From Rhizocola hellebori (GTDB lineage Bacteria; Actinomycetota; Actinomycetes; Mycobacteriales; Micromonosporaceae): a DNA stretch of 64,000 bases. The stretch's first letter is position 1. The number at the start of each line of letters is the position of its first letter. Of this stretch, positions 55,514 through 62,749 are shown piece after piece. The notes under the pieces were generated by a model. That model was not told the DNA's origin, did no database searches, and was given only the letters and a program-made list of their open reading frames with translations. Location: NCBI RefSeq assembly GCF_016862955.1, contig NZ_BONY01000012.1, forward strand, positions 62,001 to 126,000, written 5' to 3'. A program made the position numbers and the translations under genes.

Positions 55514-56455
55514 GTGGAGAAACGTCGCCGGATAGGCGCCTACGGTGTCGCACGGGATGAGACGGGCCGTGTGCTGCTTGTCCGGTCCTCGCCGAGATCG
55601 AACAATCCCGGTCGATGGGCTCTGCCCGGTGGCGGGCTCGATCACGGCGAAGATCCCAACGTGGGTGTGGTACGCGAGTTCCGCGAGGAGACCGGCCTGG
55701 AGGTGGCCATCGCCGGCCTGCACGACGTCTTCTCCGACGTCGTCGAGTTTCCGTGGCGCGGCGTCCAGCTGCACCACGATCGGATCATCTTCGATGTGAA
55801 GGTGGTCGGCGGCGAGCTGCTCGCCGAGACCGACGGCACCACCGATCTGCCCGCCTGGATAGCCGAGGCCGACCTGCCCAACCTGAATCTGAATCCCTTT
55901 GTGGCCAAGGTTTTGGGAGTGTCCAAAGCGGAGCTTGGCGATGACGAGCGCCCCGTCCGTCCAGATGAGAACAACGAGGTCGGCGTCAAAGGTCAGGCGC
56001 TGTCGGGCGAGAAGCGGGTCACCCGCTTCGGCGCCTACGGGGTGGTGACCGATGCGAGCGGCCGGGTCCTTCTCTCGCTTGTCTCGCAGGGTTACCCCAG
56101 CGGGGGCAACTGGCATCTGCCCGGCGGTGGCACCGATTTCGGCGAACAGCCCGCGGAGGGCCTGCTTCGCGAGATCTACGAGGAGACCGGCCAGTCGGGC
56201 GAGGTCACCGGGTTGATCCGGGTGGGCGCGAGACACAATCCGGCCGCGATGGGGCCTGAGGGGGAGCCGTGGGACTGGTACACGGTCCGGGCGGTGTTCC
56301 AGGTTCACATTCCCGAGCCATCCGAGCCACGGGTGACCGAGGAGGCCGGCGGCTCGACCGCCGACGCGCGATGGTTCACGCGCACCGAGCTGACCTCGAT
56401 CAAGCTGAGTGACCTGGCCCGTCGTGAATTGCTTCACATCGATCTACCAGGCTAG
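55514..56455 (+). CDS. Double-NUDIX protein, second of tandem pair
   Basis: 313 residues, same layout as its neighbour, with both boxes intact (GGLDHGE, REFREETGL; GGTDFGE, REIYEETGQ). Shared segments (RWALPGGGLDHGE, NWHLPGGGTDFGEQPAEGLL, GPEGEPWDWYTVRAVFQV) show the two genes arose by duplication of an already fused double domain. GTG 6 nt after TAGCCT (leaderless). Confidence 0.87.
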   Translation: MEKRRRIGAYGVARDETGRVLLVRSSPRSNNPGRWALPGGGLDHGEDPNVGVVREFREETGLEVAIAGLHDVFSDVVEFPWRGVQLHHDRIIFDVKVVGGELLAETDGTTDLPAWIAEADLPNLNLNPFVAKVLGVSKAELGDDERPVRPDENNEVGVKGQALSGEKRVTRFGAYGVVTDASGRVLLSLVSQGYPSGGNWHLPGGGTDFGEQPAEGLLREIYEETGQSGEVTGLIRVGARHNPAAMGPEGEPWDWYTVRAVFQVHIPEPSEPRVTEEAGGSTADARWFTRTELTSIKLSDLARRELLHIDLPG

Positions 56456-56460
56456 TCGGG

Positions 56461-56626
56461 TAGACTGCGGAAGTCCGGTCAGTTTCCTCTTAATGAGTTA
56501 TGCGCGTAGTGTCCGCTTCTTGGCTATCGCCAAGGCACATGTTCTTGTGCGATGGTGTAGCCGCAAGAGCCGGACGGTCCGCTGAGGCGGCGGAAAGGAA
56601 CCGAACCGGTCATGGAGGGACGACAC
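56461..56626 (+). promoter_or_regulatory. Structured leader of pssA
   Basis: TAGACT (56461-56466) as -10 predicts a start near 56473. An outer stem GTCCGG (56473-56478) / CCGGAC (56570-56575) could enclose a long arm, 56522-56562: 5 bp, bulged T, 5 bp with one G-T, 2x2 internal loop, 5 bp, 6-nt loop. GCGGA/TCCGC (56467-56471/56512-56516) is a further pairing. No known riboswitch class recognised. Confidence 0.45.
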
Positions 56627-57589
56627 GTGCCGAGAGCCATTTGGCGTCGGCGTCGATCGACGGACAGCCCGCGACCCGCGGGACGGCAGTGGACTGGCCG
56701 GCTCCGGGCCGGCGGCACCAAGGCACGGCAGATGTTGCTGGTGCCGGTCGGGCGGCTTCGCCGCCCCAACCACGGTCTCGTCGACACGCCACATGCTCTT
56801 CCCGGTCTAGACGCCGCCGAGATGCGCGAAATCGAGGCGGCCGCGACCTCACCAGAGAGTTCGCCGGCCACGCCGAGCACCATCCCATTGCTTCCCGGCG
56901 AGCGCACCATGTCGCGCCGCATCAAGTTCGGCCTGGTCCAGGCGTGCACCTTGAGCAGCCTGTTCCTCGGCATGACCGCGATCTTCCTGGCCGTGACCGG
57001 CACCGACCCCCGGGTCGGCGCCCTGTGCCTGCTCGCCTGCATCACCTTCGACGGCCTCGACGGCGCCCTCGCCCGTAAGTTCGGCGTGGCCAGCCCGTTT
57101 GGTGTCCAGATGGACTCGCTGGGCGATATGACCTCGTTCGGCATCGCCGCTCCGGTGGTGATCTATTCGGCGCTCGCAGGCAAGGTGGCGACGCCGATGC
57201 TGGTCCTCGCCTGCGCCATGGTGGCGGCCTGTGCCGCCATCCGGTTGGCCCGCTTCAACGTGTCGCCGAAAGACGGCCGGTTCTTCTGCGGAGTGCCAAC
57301 CACTATGGCCGCGACGGTGCTCGCCATCAGCGTGCTCATCGGCCTCTCCCTGCCGCCGGCCATGATGGTCGTCGGCGTGGTGCTGCTGGCCGTGGCGATG
57401 GTCTCCAGCTTCCCCTACGCGAAGCTGGCCAAGGTCTTCCGCCTGCCGCTGTGGCTGCTGATCGTCCCGGTGCTGGGCATCGTGGCAAACCTCCAGCTCA
57501 CCTTCGGCCTCATCGTGCTGGCCTACCTGGTAAGCGGCCCAATCCTCTGGGCCCGCGCCAAAGCAACCCGCCAGCAGATCGCTGTGTAG
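56627..57589 (+). CDS. pssA: CDP-diacylglycerol-serine O-phosphatidyltransferase
   Basis: 320 residues. Makes phosphatidylserine. CDP-alcohol motif intact: D-G-L-D-G-A-L-A-R, then G...D...D in FGVQMDSLGD; seven or so membrane segments from about residue 100. The first 95 residues are a basic, disordered-looking extension. GTG 56627 has GGAGGG 7 nt upstream; ATG 56612 and a start near 56906 are alternatives. The decarboxylase that uses its product is encoded convergently next door. Confidence 0.9.
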   Translation: MPRAIWRRRRSTDSPRPAGRQWTGRLRAGGTKARQMLLVPVGRLRRPNHGLVDTPHALPGLDAAEMREIEAAATSPESSPATPSTIPLLPGERTMSRRIKFGLVQACTLSSLFLGMTAIFLAVTGTDPRVGALCLLACITFDGLDGALARKFGVASPFGVQMDSLGDMTSFGIAAPVVIYSALAGKVATPMLVLACAMVAACAAIRLARFNVSPKDGRFFCGVPTTMAATVLAISVLIGLSLPPAMMVVGVVLLAVAMVSSFPYAKLAKVFRLPLWLLIVPVLGIVANLQLTFGLIVLAYLVSGPILWARAKATRQQIAV

Positions 57590-57615
57590 CTGAGCGCGCG
57601 CTAAAGCTGAAGCAA

Positions 57616-57655
57616 CGTGGGCAGGCCGCCTTAGGCGACCTGCCCACGGCTTTTT
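57616..57655 (+). terminator. Intrinsic terminator of pssA
   Basis: CGTGGGCAGG pairs with CCTGCCCACG (arms 57616-57630 and 57634-57648, with an inner GCC/GGC after a 2x2 mismatch), loop TTA, then TTTTT at 57651-57655. Confidence 0.9.
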
Positions 57656-58895
57656 AGATCCAGCGGGCGATTACGGTGGAGCCGCCTACTACCTTGTCGC
57701 CGGGGGCGACGGTGGCTTCGGCGCGGTCGGCGGGGAGGTAGACGTCGGTTCGGGAGCCGAAGCGGATGAGCCCGAAGCGTTCGCCCTTGGCCAGCAGCGC
57801 GCCGATCGGGGCGCGTTGCACGATGCGCCGGGCGATCAGCCCGGTCCGCTGGGCGACCACGACGCGGTGATTCTCCGGGGTGTCCAGGACGGTGTAAGCG
57901 GCGACGTTGTGCTCGGCCGCGGCGGTCATCGCGTTGGCGTAACCGCCGTCCTCCACGAAGTAGTCGACGACCTTGCCGGCCACCGGCGACCGGTTGACGT
58001 GCACGTCCAGTACCGAAAGGAAGACCGCGATACGCAGGAACTCCTCGTCGGCGAAGCGCTCGTCGTGGAGCCTTTCGACGCTTAGCACCTTGCCGTCGCT
58101 GGCGGCGACCACGGCGCTCGGATCGGCCGGGATCTCCCGCTCGGGATCGCGGAAGAACGCGGCCACGGGCGCGGCGAGCAGGGCCGGTACCAGCCAAGCC
58201 CTAGATCTTGGGCGCACCAACTTGAGTAGAGCGGCTGCACCCAGGGTGATCCCGGCCGCGGCCACGCCGTTGGAGTCGATGTTCATGGTGCCGAACAGCG
58301 GCACGCTGGAGGGCCGGAACGCGGGGGAGAGCTTGGCCGCGGTGGCCGGGTCGGCCTCGGAGAAGCGCAGGCGGTGAATCCGCAGCGGGGGAGTATTGCG
58401 AAGCACCAGGTCCGAGCCGACGCCCTGGCGGGCGGCTATCCGGTCGAGTTCGTCGGTGGCGCCGCGGGCCAGACCGGGCAGCGCCACGGCCGCGATGACC
58501 AGCAGACCGCCCTCGGCGACCACCTTGCTCAACTGGTCGACCGTGCCCCGGGCCTCCTCGCCCGAGCCCACTACCGGCTCGGCGACGATGACTATCTCGG
58601 CCGGCTCAGCCTCGGACAGATCGGTGACGACCTTGACCCGCTCCCGGATGAAGCTGCCCATGGTGGCGACCTGAGTCGCGACCGCGTTATCGGCGGCGAC
58701 CACGGTCAGCCGGTCGCCGGGCATCATGGCGTCGAGCGCCTCGGTGAGCACCAGCGAGTCGGCTCCCGCGCCGACCAGCACAGCCGACTTAGGACCGGCG
58801 TGCCGGGCCAGCTCCGCAGTAAGCGCGCGGGCGGCCCGGTCACCGATGCTGATCTGGCCTAGCGGACCAAGGGGCGTGTTGGAAAGCTGACTCAT
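57654..58895 (-). CDS. psd: Methyltransferase-like domain fused to phosphatidylserine decarboxylase
   Basis: 413 residues. The C-terminal part (about 200-413) is a PSD-A type decarboxylase: FFRDPEREIP, DGKVLSVER, VFLSVLDVHVNRSPVAGKV, and the self-cleavage site FGLIRFGSRTDVYLP with the pyruvoyl Ser381, giving a 33-residue alpha chain. The N-terminal ~190 residues form a Rossmann-like domain (AVLVGAGADSLVLTEALDAM; GDRLTVVAADNAVATQVATM; EIVIVAEPV) resembling a SAM methyltransferase. Ordinary PSD-A is about 210-230 residues, so this is a fusion. The ATG is 6 nt after TATGCT (leaderless). Confidence 0.88.
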   Translation of the reverse strand: MSQLSNTPLGPLGQISIGDRAARALTAELARHAGPKSAVLVGAGADSLVLTEALDAMMPGDRLTVVAADNAVATQVATMGSFIRERVKVVTDLSEAEPAEIVIVAEPVVGSGEEARGTVDQLSKVVAEGGLLVIAAVALPGLARGATDELDRIAARQGVGSDLVLRNTPPLRIHRLRFSEADPATAAKLSPAFRPSSVPLFGTMNIDSNGVAAAGITLGAAALLKLVRPRSRAWLVPALLAAPVAAFFRDPEREIPADPSAVVAASDGKVLSVERLHDERFADEEFLRIAVFLSVLDVHVNRSPVAGKVVDYFVEDGGYANAMTAAAEHNVAAYTVLDTPENHRVVVAQRTGLIARRIVQRAPIGALLAKGERFGLIRFGSRTDVYLPADRAEATVAPGDKVVGGSTVIARWI

Positions 58896-58912
58896 TCCGC
58901 CAGCATATGCCG

Positions 58913-59164
58913 CTAGGGTCTGGGGTTCTCGTCGACCTCAACCGGGTCTTGGACGGGTGGGATTTCCGTGGGGTTCTGCTTGCGGTGTGGGAACAGGGCC
59001 GTGATCGCGATGACCCCGCCGAGCACCACCACGCCCGCGGCCACCAGAAGGCCCATGTCGGGCAGCTTCACATCGAAGGCACGGTTGGCGAGAAACGCCA
59101 CGGCGATGAGGACGAACAGCATTCCAAAGGCGAGGGACAGGGCGTCGGTGCGATGCGCTTTCAT
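58913..59164 (-). CDS. Small two-helix membrane protein
   Basis: 83 residues: hydrophobic segments at about 9-27 and 38-58, acidic/Pro-rich tail. No family recognised. A GGAGG motif precedes the ATG, which overlaps the stop of the PspC gene (ATGA), so it belongs to that envelope-stress operon. Confidence 0.65.
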   Translation of the reverse strand: MKAHRTDALSLAFGMLFVLIAVAFLANRAFDVKLPDMGLLVAAGVVVLGGVIAITALFPHRKQNPTEIPPVQDPVEVDENPRP

Positions 59165-60495
59165 CTCGTTACCTCCGCGTGGCCGAACTTCACGTCCAGG
59201 TTCAGCCGCAGGGTGCCCCCACCTGGGCCGTCAGATCCTTCGTTGTTTTCGGTGCGGTCCACTCCGGCGCCGCTGATGTTGTAGCCGAAGACGGTGGCGT
59301 CGCCGAGGCTGACGTCGGTGTCCACCACTACATCCACCTTCTCCGGCAGGATGACCCGCAGCTCGCCGAAGCTGATGTCCGCTTGGACAACGACGTCGTG
59401 ACCGGCGAAGTCGACGTTGCTCAGGTCCAGCGTCGCCTCGCCGAAGCGGTGCTCGTAGGAGTCGGAGATCTCTTGCGTGGTCAACGGCACCCAGCTGACC
59501 GTGCCCGGCCGTCCGAAGCGCTCCCGGTCGTGCTCGTCGGCCGCGATCGGCAACATGAGACTCAGGACGATGCCGAGGATGATGAAGCCTCTGGCCCGGC
59601 CGAACCAGGCGCCGACGATGAGACCCAAGCCGGTCACGATGAGGGCGGCTGTCACGTAGTTCTCGAAGGGCATCGAGGCGTCGTACATGAGGTCGGCGAT
59701 CGCCATCAGGCCGATGACCACCAGACCAAGGCCAAAGATCAACCGGCCCAGCCGGGAGGGCTCACGCTTTGGTCTGGCCACCCTTATCTGGGGTACCTGG
59801 ATAGGCGCGCTCGCATACGGCCCGTGCGGAGCGAACGGGGGCTGATATCCGCCCTGCACCACGGGAATGCTGGCCGTGGCCGCCTGGGATGCGCCCGGAT
59901 CCGATGGTGGCCTAAGCGGATCAGGCGGAATCGAGACCGGTTGGCGGGTTCTGGGGTTGGTGGCGAGGGCGGCGATCACCAGCCCGACGGCGGCGATCAG
60001 CGCTACCACGAAGCTGTCGGTGAGCGCGCCCAACAGGATGACGGCGACGACCGCCAAGCCGAGGGTGAGCCCGGTCGAGGTGCTGGAGTAGCCGCGTCCG
60101 AAGAGGGCTTCGATCGGCGACGCGGTGTCGCCCTCAGCGGGGATGAGCAGCCAGCCCGCGACGTAGAGCACGATGCCGACGCCGAAGATCGAGAGCACGC
60201 CGATGAGGACCCGCCATATCAGCGGATCGGTGTTGGTGGCGCGGCCGATGGCGGCGCAGACTCCGGCGACGACCCGGCCGTGGCGCGGCCGGACGAGGCC
60301 GAACCGGGCGGCCCAGGGCTGGTCGGCTCCGGGCGCGGTGGCCGGCGGCGGGTCGACCGGAGGCGGCGGACCGGCCGGCGGCGGGTCGACCGGAGGCGGA
60401 CCGGTCGGCGGCGGAGATGCCGGCGGCGGATAGGCCGGCGGATTGTTCGGCGGCGGTGCCGCGGCTGCCGGTGGGGGAGGTGTTTCCTCGGTCAT
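59161..60495 (-). CDS. PspC-domain membrane protein with C-terminal toast-rack domain
   Basis: 444 residues. N-terminal Pro-rich repeats (PPP-x2-3 units to about residue 50), PspC domain (RHGRVVAGVCAAIGRATNTDPLIWRVLIGVLSIFG), further membrane helices, and a C-terminal beta domain (ATLDLSNVDFAGHDVVVQADISFGELRVILPEKV; VDTDVSLGDATVFG) like LiaF/toast-rack adhesin domains. Likely a membrane-stress sensor or inhibitor for the divergent kinase. Confidence 0.87.
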   Translation of the reverse strand: MTEETPPPPAAAAPPPNNPPAYPPPASPPPTGPPPVDPPPAGPPPPVDPPPATAPGADQPWAARFGLVRPRHGRVVAGVCAAIGRATNTDPLIWRVLIGVLSIFGVGIVLYVAGWLLIPAEGDTASPIEALFGRGYSSTSTGLTLGLAVVAVILLGALTDSFVVALIAAVGLVIAALATNPRTRQPVSIPPDPLRPPSDPGASQAATASIPVVQGGYQPPFAPHGPYASAPIQVPQIRVARPKREPSRLGRLIFGLGLVVIGLMAIADLMYDASMPFENYVTAALIVTGLGLIVGAWFGRARGFIILGIVLSLMLPIAADEHDRERFGRPGTVSWVPLTTQEISDSYEHRFGEATLDLSNVDFAGHDVVVQADISFGELRVILPEKVDVVVDTDVSLGDATVFGYNISGAGVDRTENNEGSDGPGGGTLRLNLDVKFGHAEVTR

Positions 60496-60527
60496 GCCTT
60501 GATAGTGCTGCCGACATGAGCTGAGAT

Positions 60528-60614
60528 ACCTCAGGCGCGGACCCTGACCGGACCCTGAGAAAGCTAGTGGTGCCGGGTCCGGGGGTTACCTGTGGGCGCT
60601 CAAGCGCCTGAGGT
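60528..60614. promoter_or_regulatory. Inverted 11-bp sites in the PspC divergent promoter region
   Basis: ACCTCAGGCGC (60528-60538) and GCGCCTGAGGT (60604-60614) are exact inverted copies 76 bp apart, one near each gene start. The core CCTcAGG is itself a small palindrome. Possible sites for the LuxR-type regulator. Confidence 0.4.
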
Positions 60615-60628
60615 GGAACGATCTACCT

Positions 60629-61864
60629 GTGCCTGAAACCGTGCCCCGCGCCCGCCTCAGCCGCTCCCGGGAGGATCGCCTGGTAGCCGGGGTGGCTGCG
60701 GGCATCGCCGCCAACGTGAGGCTGTCGCCCACGGTGGTTCGGGCCTTATTCGTCTTGCTTGTCCCGGTCAACGGGCTGGGTGTCCTTCTCTATGCCGCCT
60801 TCTGGGCGGTCATGCCGTCGGCGGAAGGTCAGCAGACCAAGCGCCGCGAGTGGTACCGGCTGCTGCCCTTCGTGCTGGCCGCGCTGGGCTTGATGGCGGC
60901 CGCGGGCTTATTCAATCGGGAAGATCCGTTCTCGATGACGGTCGGCTGGCTGGTGGCGCTCATCGCGATCGGCGCCGGGATCATCTGGCATCAGACCCAA
61001 AGCTCCACCACCGCACCGTGGTTCAGCGTGCTGACCGAGACCAAGAACCGCCGCACCTATCTGATCCGCTTCCTCGCCGGCGGGGTGCTGGTGGTGGCCG
61101 GGGTAATAGGCCTGTTGGTGGTCTACTCGCCGCTGAGCGGGGTCACCTGGTCGGAGTTGTGGCAGGCGCTGGCCTTCGCCCTGGTGGCCCTCGCCGGCGT
61201 CGGGCTGGTCGCCGCGCCGCTGTTGTGGCGCACCCTGGCCGCCCTGCGTTCCGAGCGCGAGGGACGCATCCGCGAACAGGAACGCGCTGAGCTGGCCGCG
61301 ATGGTGCACGACCAGGTGCTGCACACGCTCGCGCTGATCCAGCGCAACGCCGCGGATCCGGCCACCGTGGTCAGAATTGCCCGTGGCCAGGAAAGATCGC
61401 TGCGTAACTGGCTCTATCAACCGACGGGCTCACCGAACGAGCATTTCGCTGCCGCTCTGGAGCAGGCGGCGGTCGAGGTCGAGGACACCTACGGGATCGC
61501 GGTGGAGGTGGTCGTCGTGGGCGATCGCGCCTTCGACGACAAGGTGGCCGCTCTGGTGGCCGCGGCACGCGAAGCAATGGTCAATGCGGCACGCCACGCG
61601 GGAGTCAAGACAATCTCGCTCTACGCTGAGGCCGAGCCGGGCCAGCTGAGCGTTTTCGTGCGAGACCGCGGCGCCGGTTTCGATCTGGACTCCCTTGACG
61701 GTGAACATCGCGAAAACCTGAGGCACGGCGTGAAGGGCTCGATCGTCGGCAGAATGACAAGGCACGGTGGCGAGGCCGAGATCCGCACGGCGCCGGGCGA
61801 AGGCACCGAGGTCCGGCTGATCCTGCCGGTGCCCCTGGTTAAAGAGGAGTCGGGTCGTGACTGA
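60629..61864 (+). CDS. PspC-domain sensor histidine kinase
   Basis: 411 residues. PspC domain (RLSRSREDRLVAGVAAGIAA onward, residues 8-65), about four more membrane helices, HisKA_3 dimerisation helix with phospho-His226 in MVHDQVLHTL, and HATPase (AAREAMVNAARHAG; VRDRGAGFDL; EGTEVRLILPV). Resembles MacS/LiaS-like kinases. The stop overlaps the regulator start by 8 nt. Confidence 0.92.
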   Translation: MPETVPRARLSRSREDRLVAGVAAGIAANVRLSPTVVRALFVLLVPVNGLGVLLYAAFWAVMPSAEGQQTKRREWYRLLPFVLAALGLMAAAGLFNREDPFSMTVGWLVALIAIGAGIIWHQTQSSTTAPWFSVLTETKNRRTYLIRFLAGGVLVVAGVIGLLVVYSPLSGVTWSELWQALAFALVALAGVGLVAAPLLWRTLAALRSEREGRIREQERAELAAMVHDQVLHTLALIQRNAADPATVVRIARGQERSLRNWLYQPTGSPNEHFAAALEQAAVEVEDTYGIAVEVVVVGDRAFDDKVAALVAAAREAMVNAARHAGVKTISLYAEAEPGQLSVFVRDRGAGFDLDSLDGEHRENLRHGVKGSIVGRMTRHGGEAEIRTAPGEGTEVRLILPVPLVKEESGRD

Positions 61865-62501
61865 GCGATTGAAGGTCTTTCTGGTAGACGACCACGGCAT
61901 GTTCCGGGCCGGGGTGCGGGCGGAGCTTGGCGATCACGTGGATGTGGTGGGTGAGGCGGCCACGGTCGCCCAGGCGATCTCGATGATCGCGGCAACCCAG
62001 CCCGACGTCGTGCTGCTGGACGTGCACATGCCCGATGGCGGGGGCCGGGCCGTGCTGGAGGGGATTCGTCGATCCCATCCCCAGGTGAAGTTCCTGGCAT
62101 TGTCGGTCTCCGATGCCGCCGAGGACGTGATCGGCCTGATCCGGGCCGGTGCTCGGGGCTATGTCACCAAGACGATTTCGCCCGAGGATCTGGTCGACGC
62201 CATCCGCCGGGTCGCCGATGGGGATGCGGTCTTCTCGCCGCGCCTGGCCGGGTTCGTGCTCGACGCCTTTGCCGCCCGCCCGGAGAGCGCGCTGGCCGAT
62301 CCCGAGCTTGACCAGCTCACCAATCGAGAGCGTGAGGTGCTTCGATTGCTGGCCAGAGGGTACGCGTACAAGGAGATCGCGCGGGAACTCTTCATTTCCA
62401 TCAAGACCGTTGAGACACATGTGTCTAATGTGCTTCGCAAGCTTCAGATGTCCAATCGCTACGAATTGTCACGGTGGGCGGCCGACCGCAGGCTGCTCTG
62501 A
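61857..62501 (+). CDS. LuxR-family response regulator
   Basis: 214 residues. Receiver with acidic pair DD (11-12), phospho-Asp55 in LLDVHMPD, and Lys in YVTKTISPEDL; C-terminal HTH LTNREREVLRLLARGYAYKE, ELFISIKTVETHVSNVLRKL. Partner of the PspC kinase; probably acts on the divergent PspC operon. Confidence 0.94.
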   Translation: MTERLKVFLVDDHGMFRAGVRAELGDHVDVVGEAATVAQAISMIAATQPDVVLLDVHMPDGGGRAVLEGIRRSHPQVKFLALSVSDAAEDVIGLIRAGARGYVTKTISPEDLVDAIRRVADGDAVFSPRLAGFVLDAFAARPESALADPELDQLTNREREVLRLLARGYAYKEIARELFISIKTVETHVSNVLRKLQMSNRYELSRWAADRRLL

Positions 62502-62749
62502 AACGATTGTTTCTCAATCCCTGGGACATGATAACGAGGCGTCACTGTGCTATTTGATCAAAGCAGGTGGCCACCCAGGCAAAGTTGCACGTCATTGCGG
62601 TGTCTTTCCATAAAGCGATCCGTTTTGAGCGGTATCGGGGATGGCCCGGGTAAGTAACGGGTTGGTATCAGGCCCTTCCGGTGCGTGGCCAGGGGTGTAA
62701 CAGTGTTGCCACCTCACACCCCCTCGTGAGCGCCTGAGGAGGCATTCGC

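Noticed and set aside
62692-62722. GGGGTGT/ACACCCC dyad before the family 5 binding protein
   Set aside because: Seven base pairs around a 17-nt loop with no promoter position fixed; mentioned only in the gene entry.
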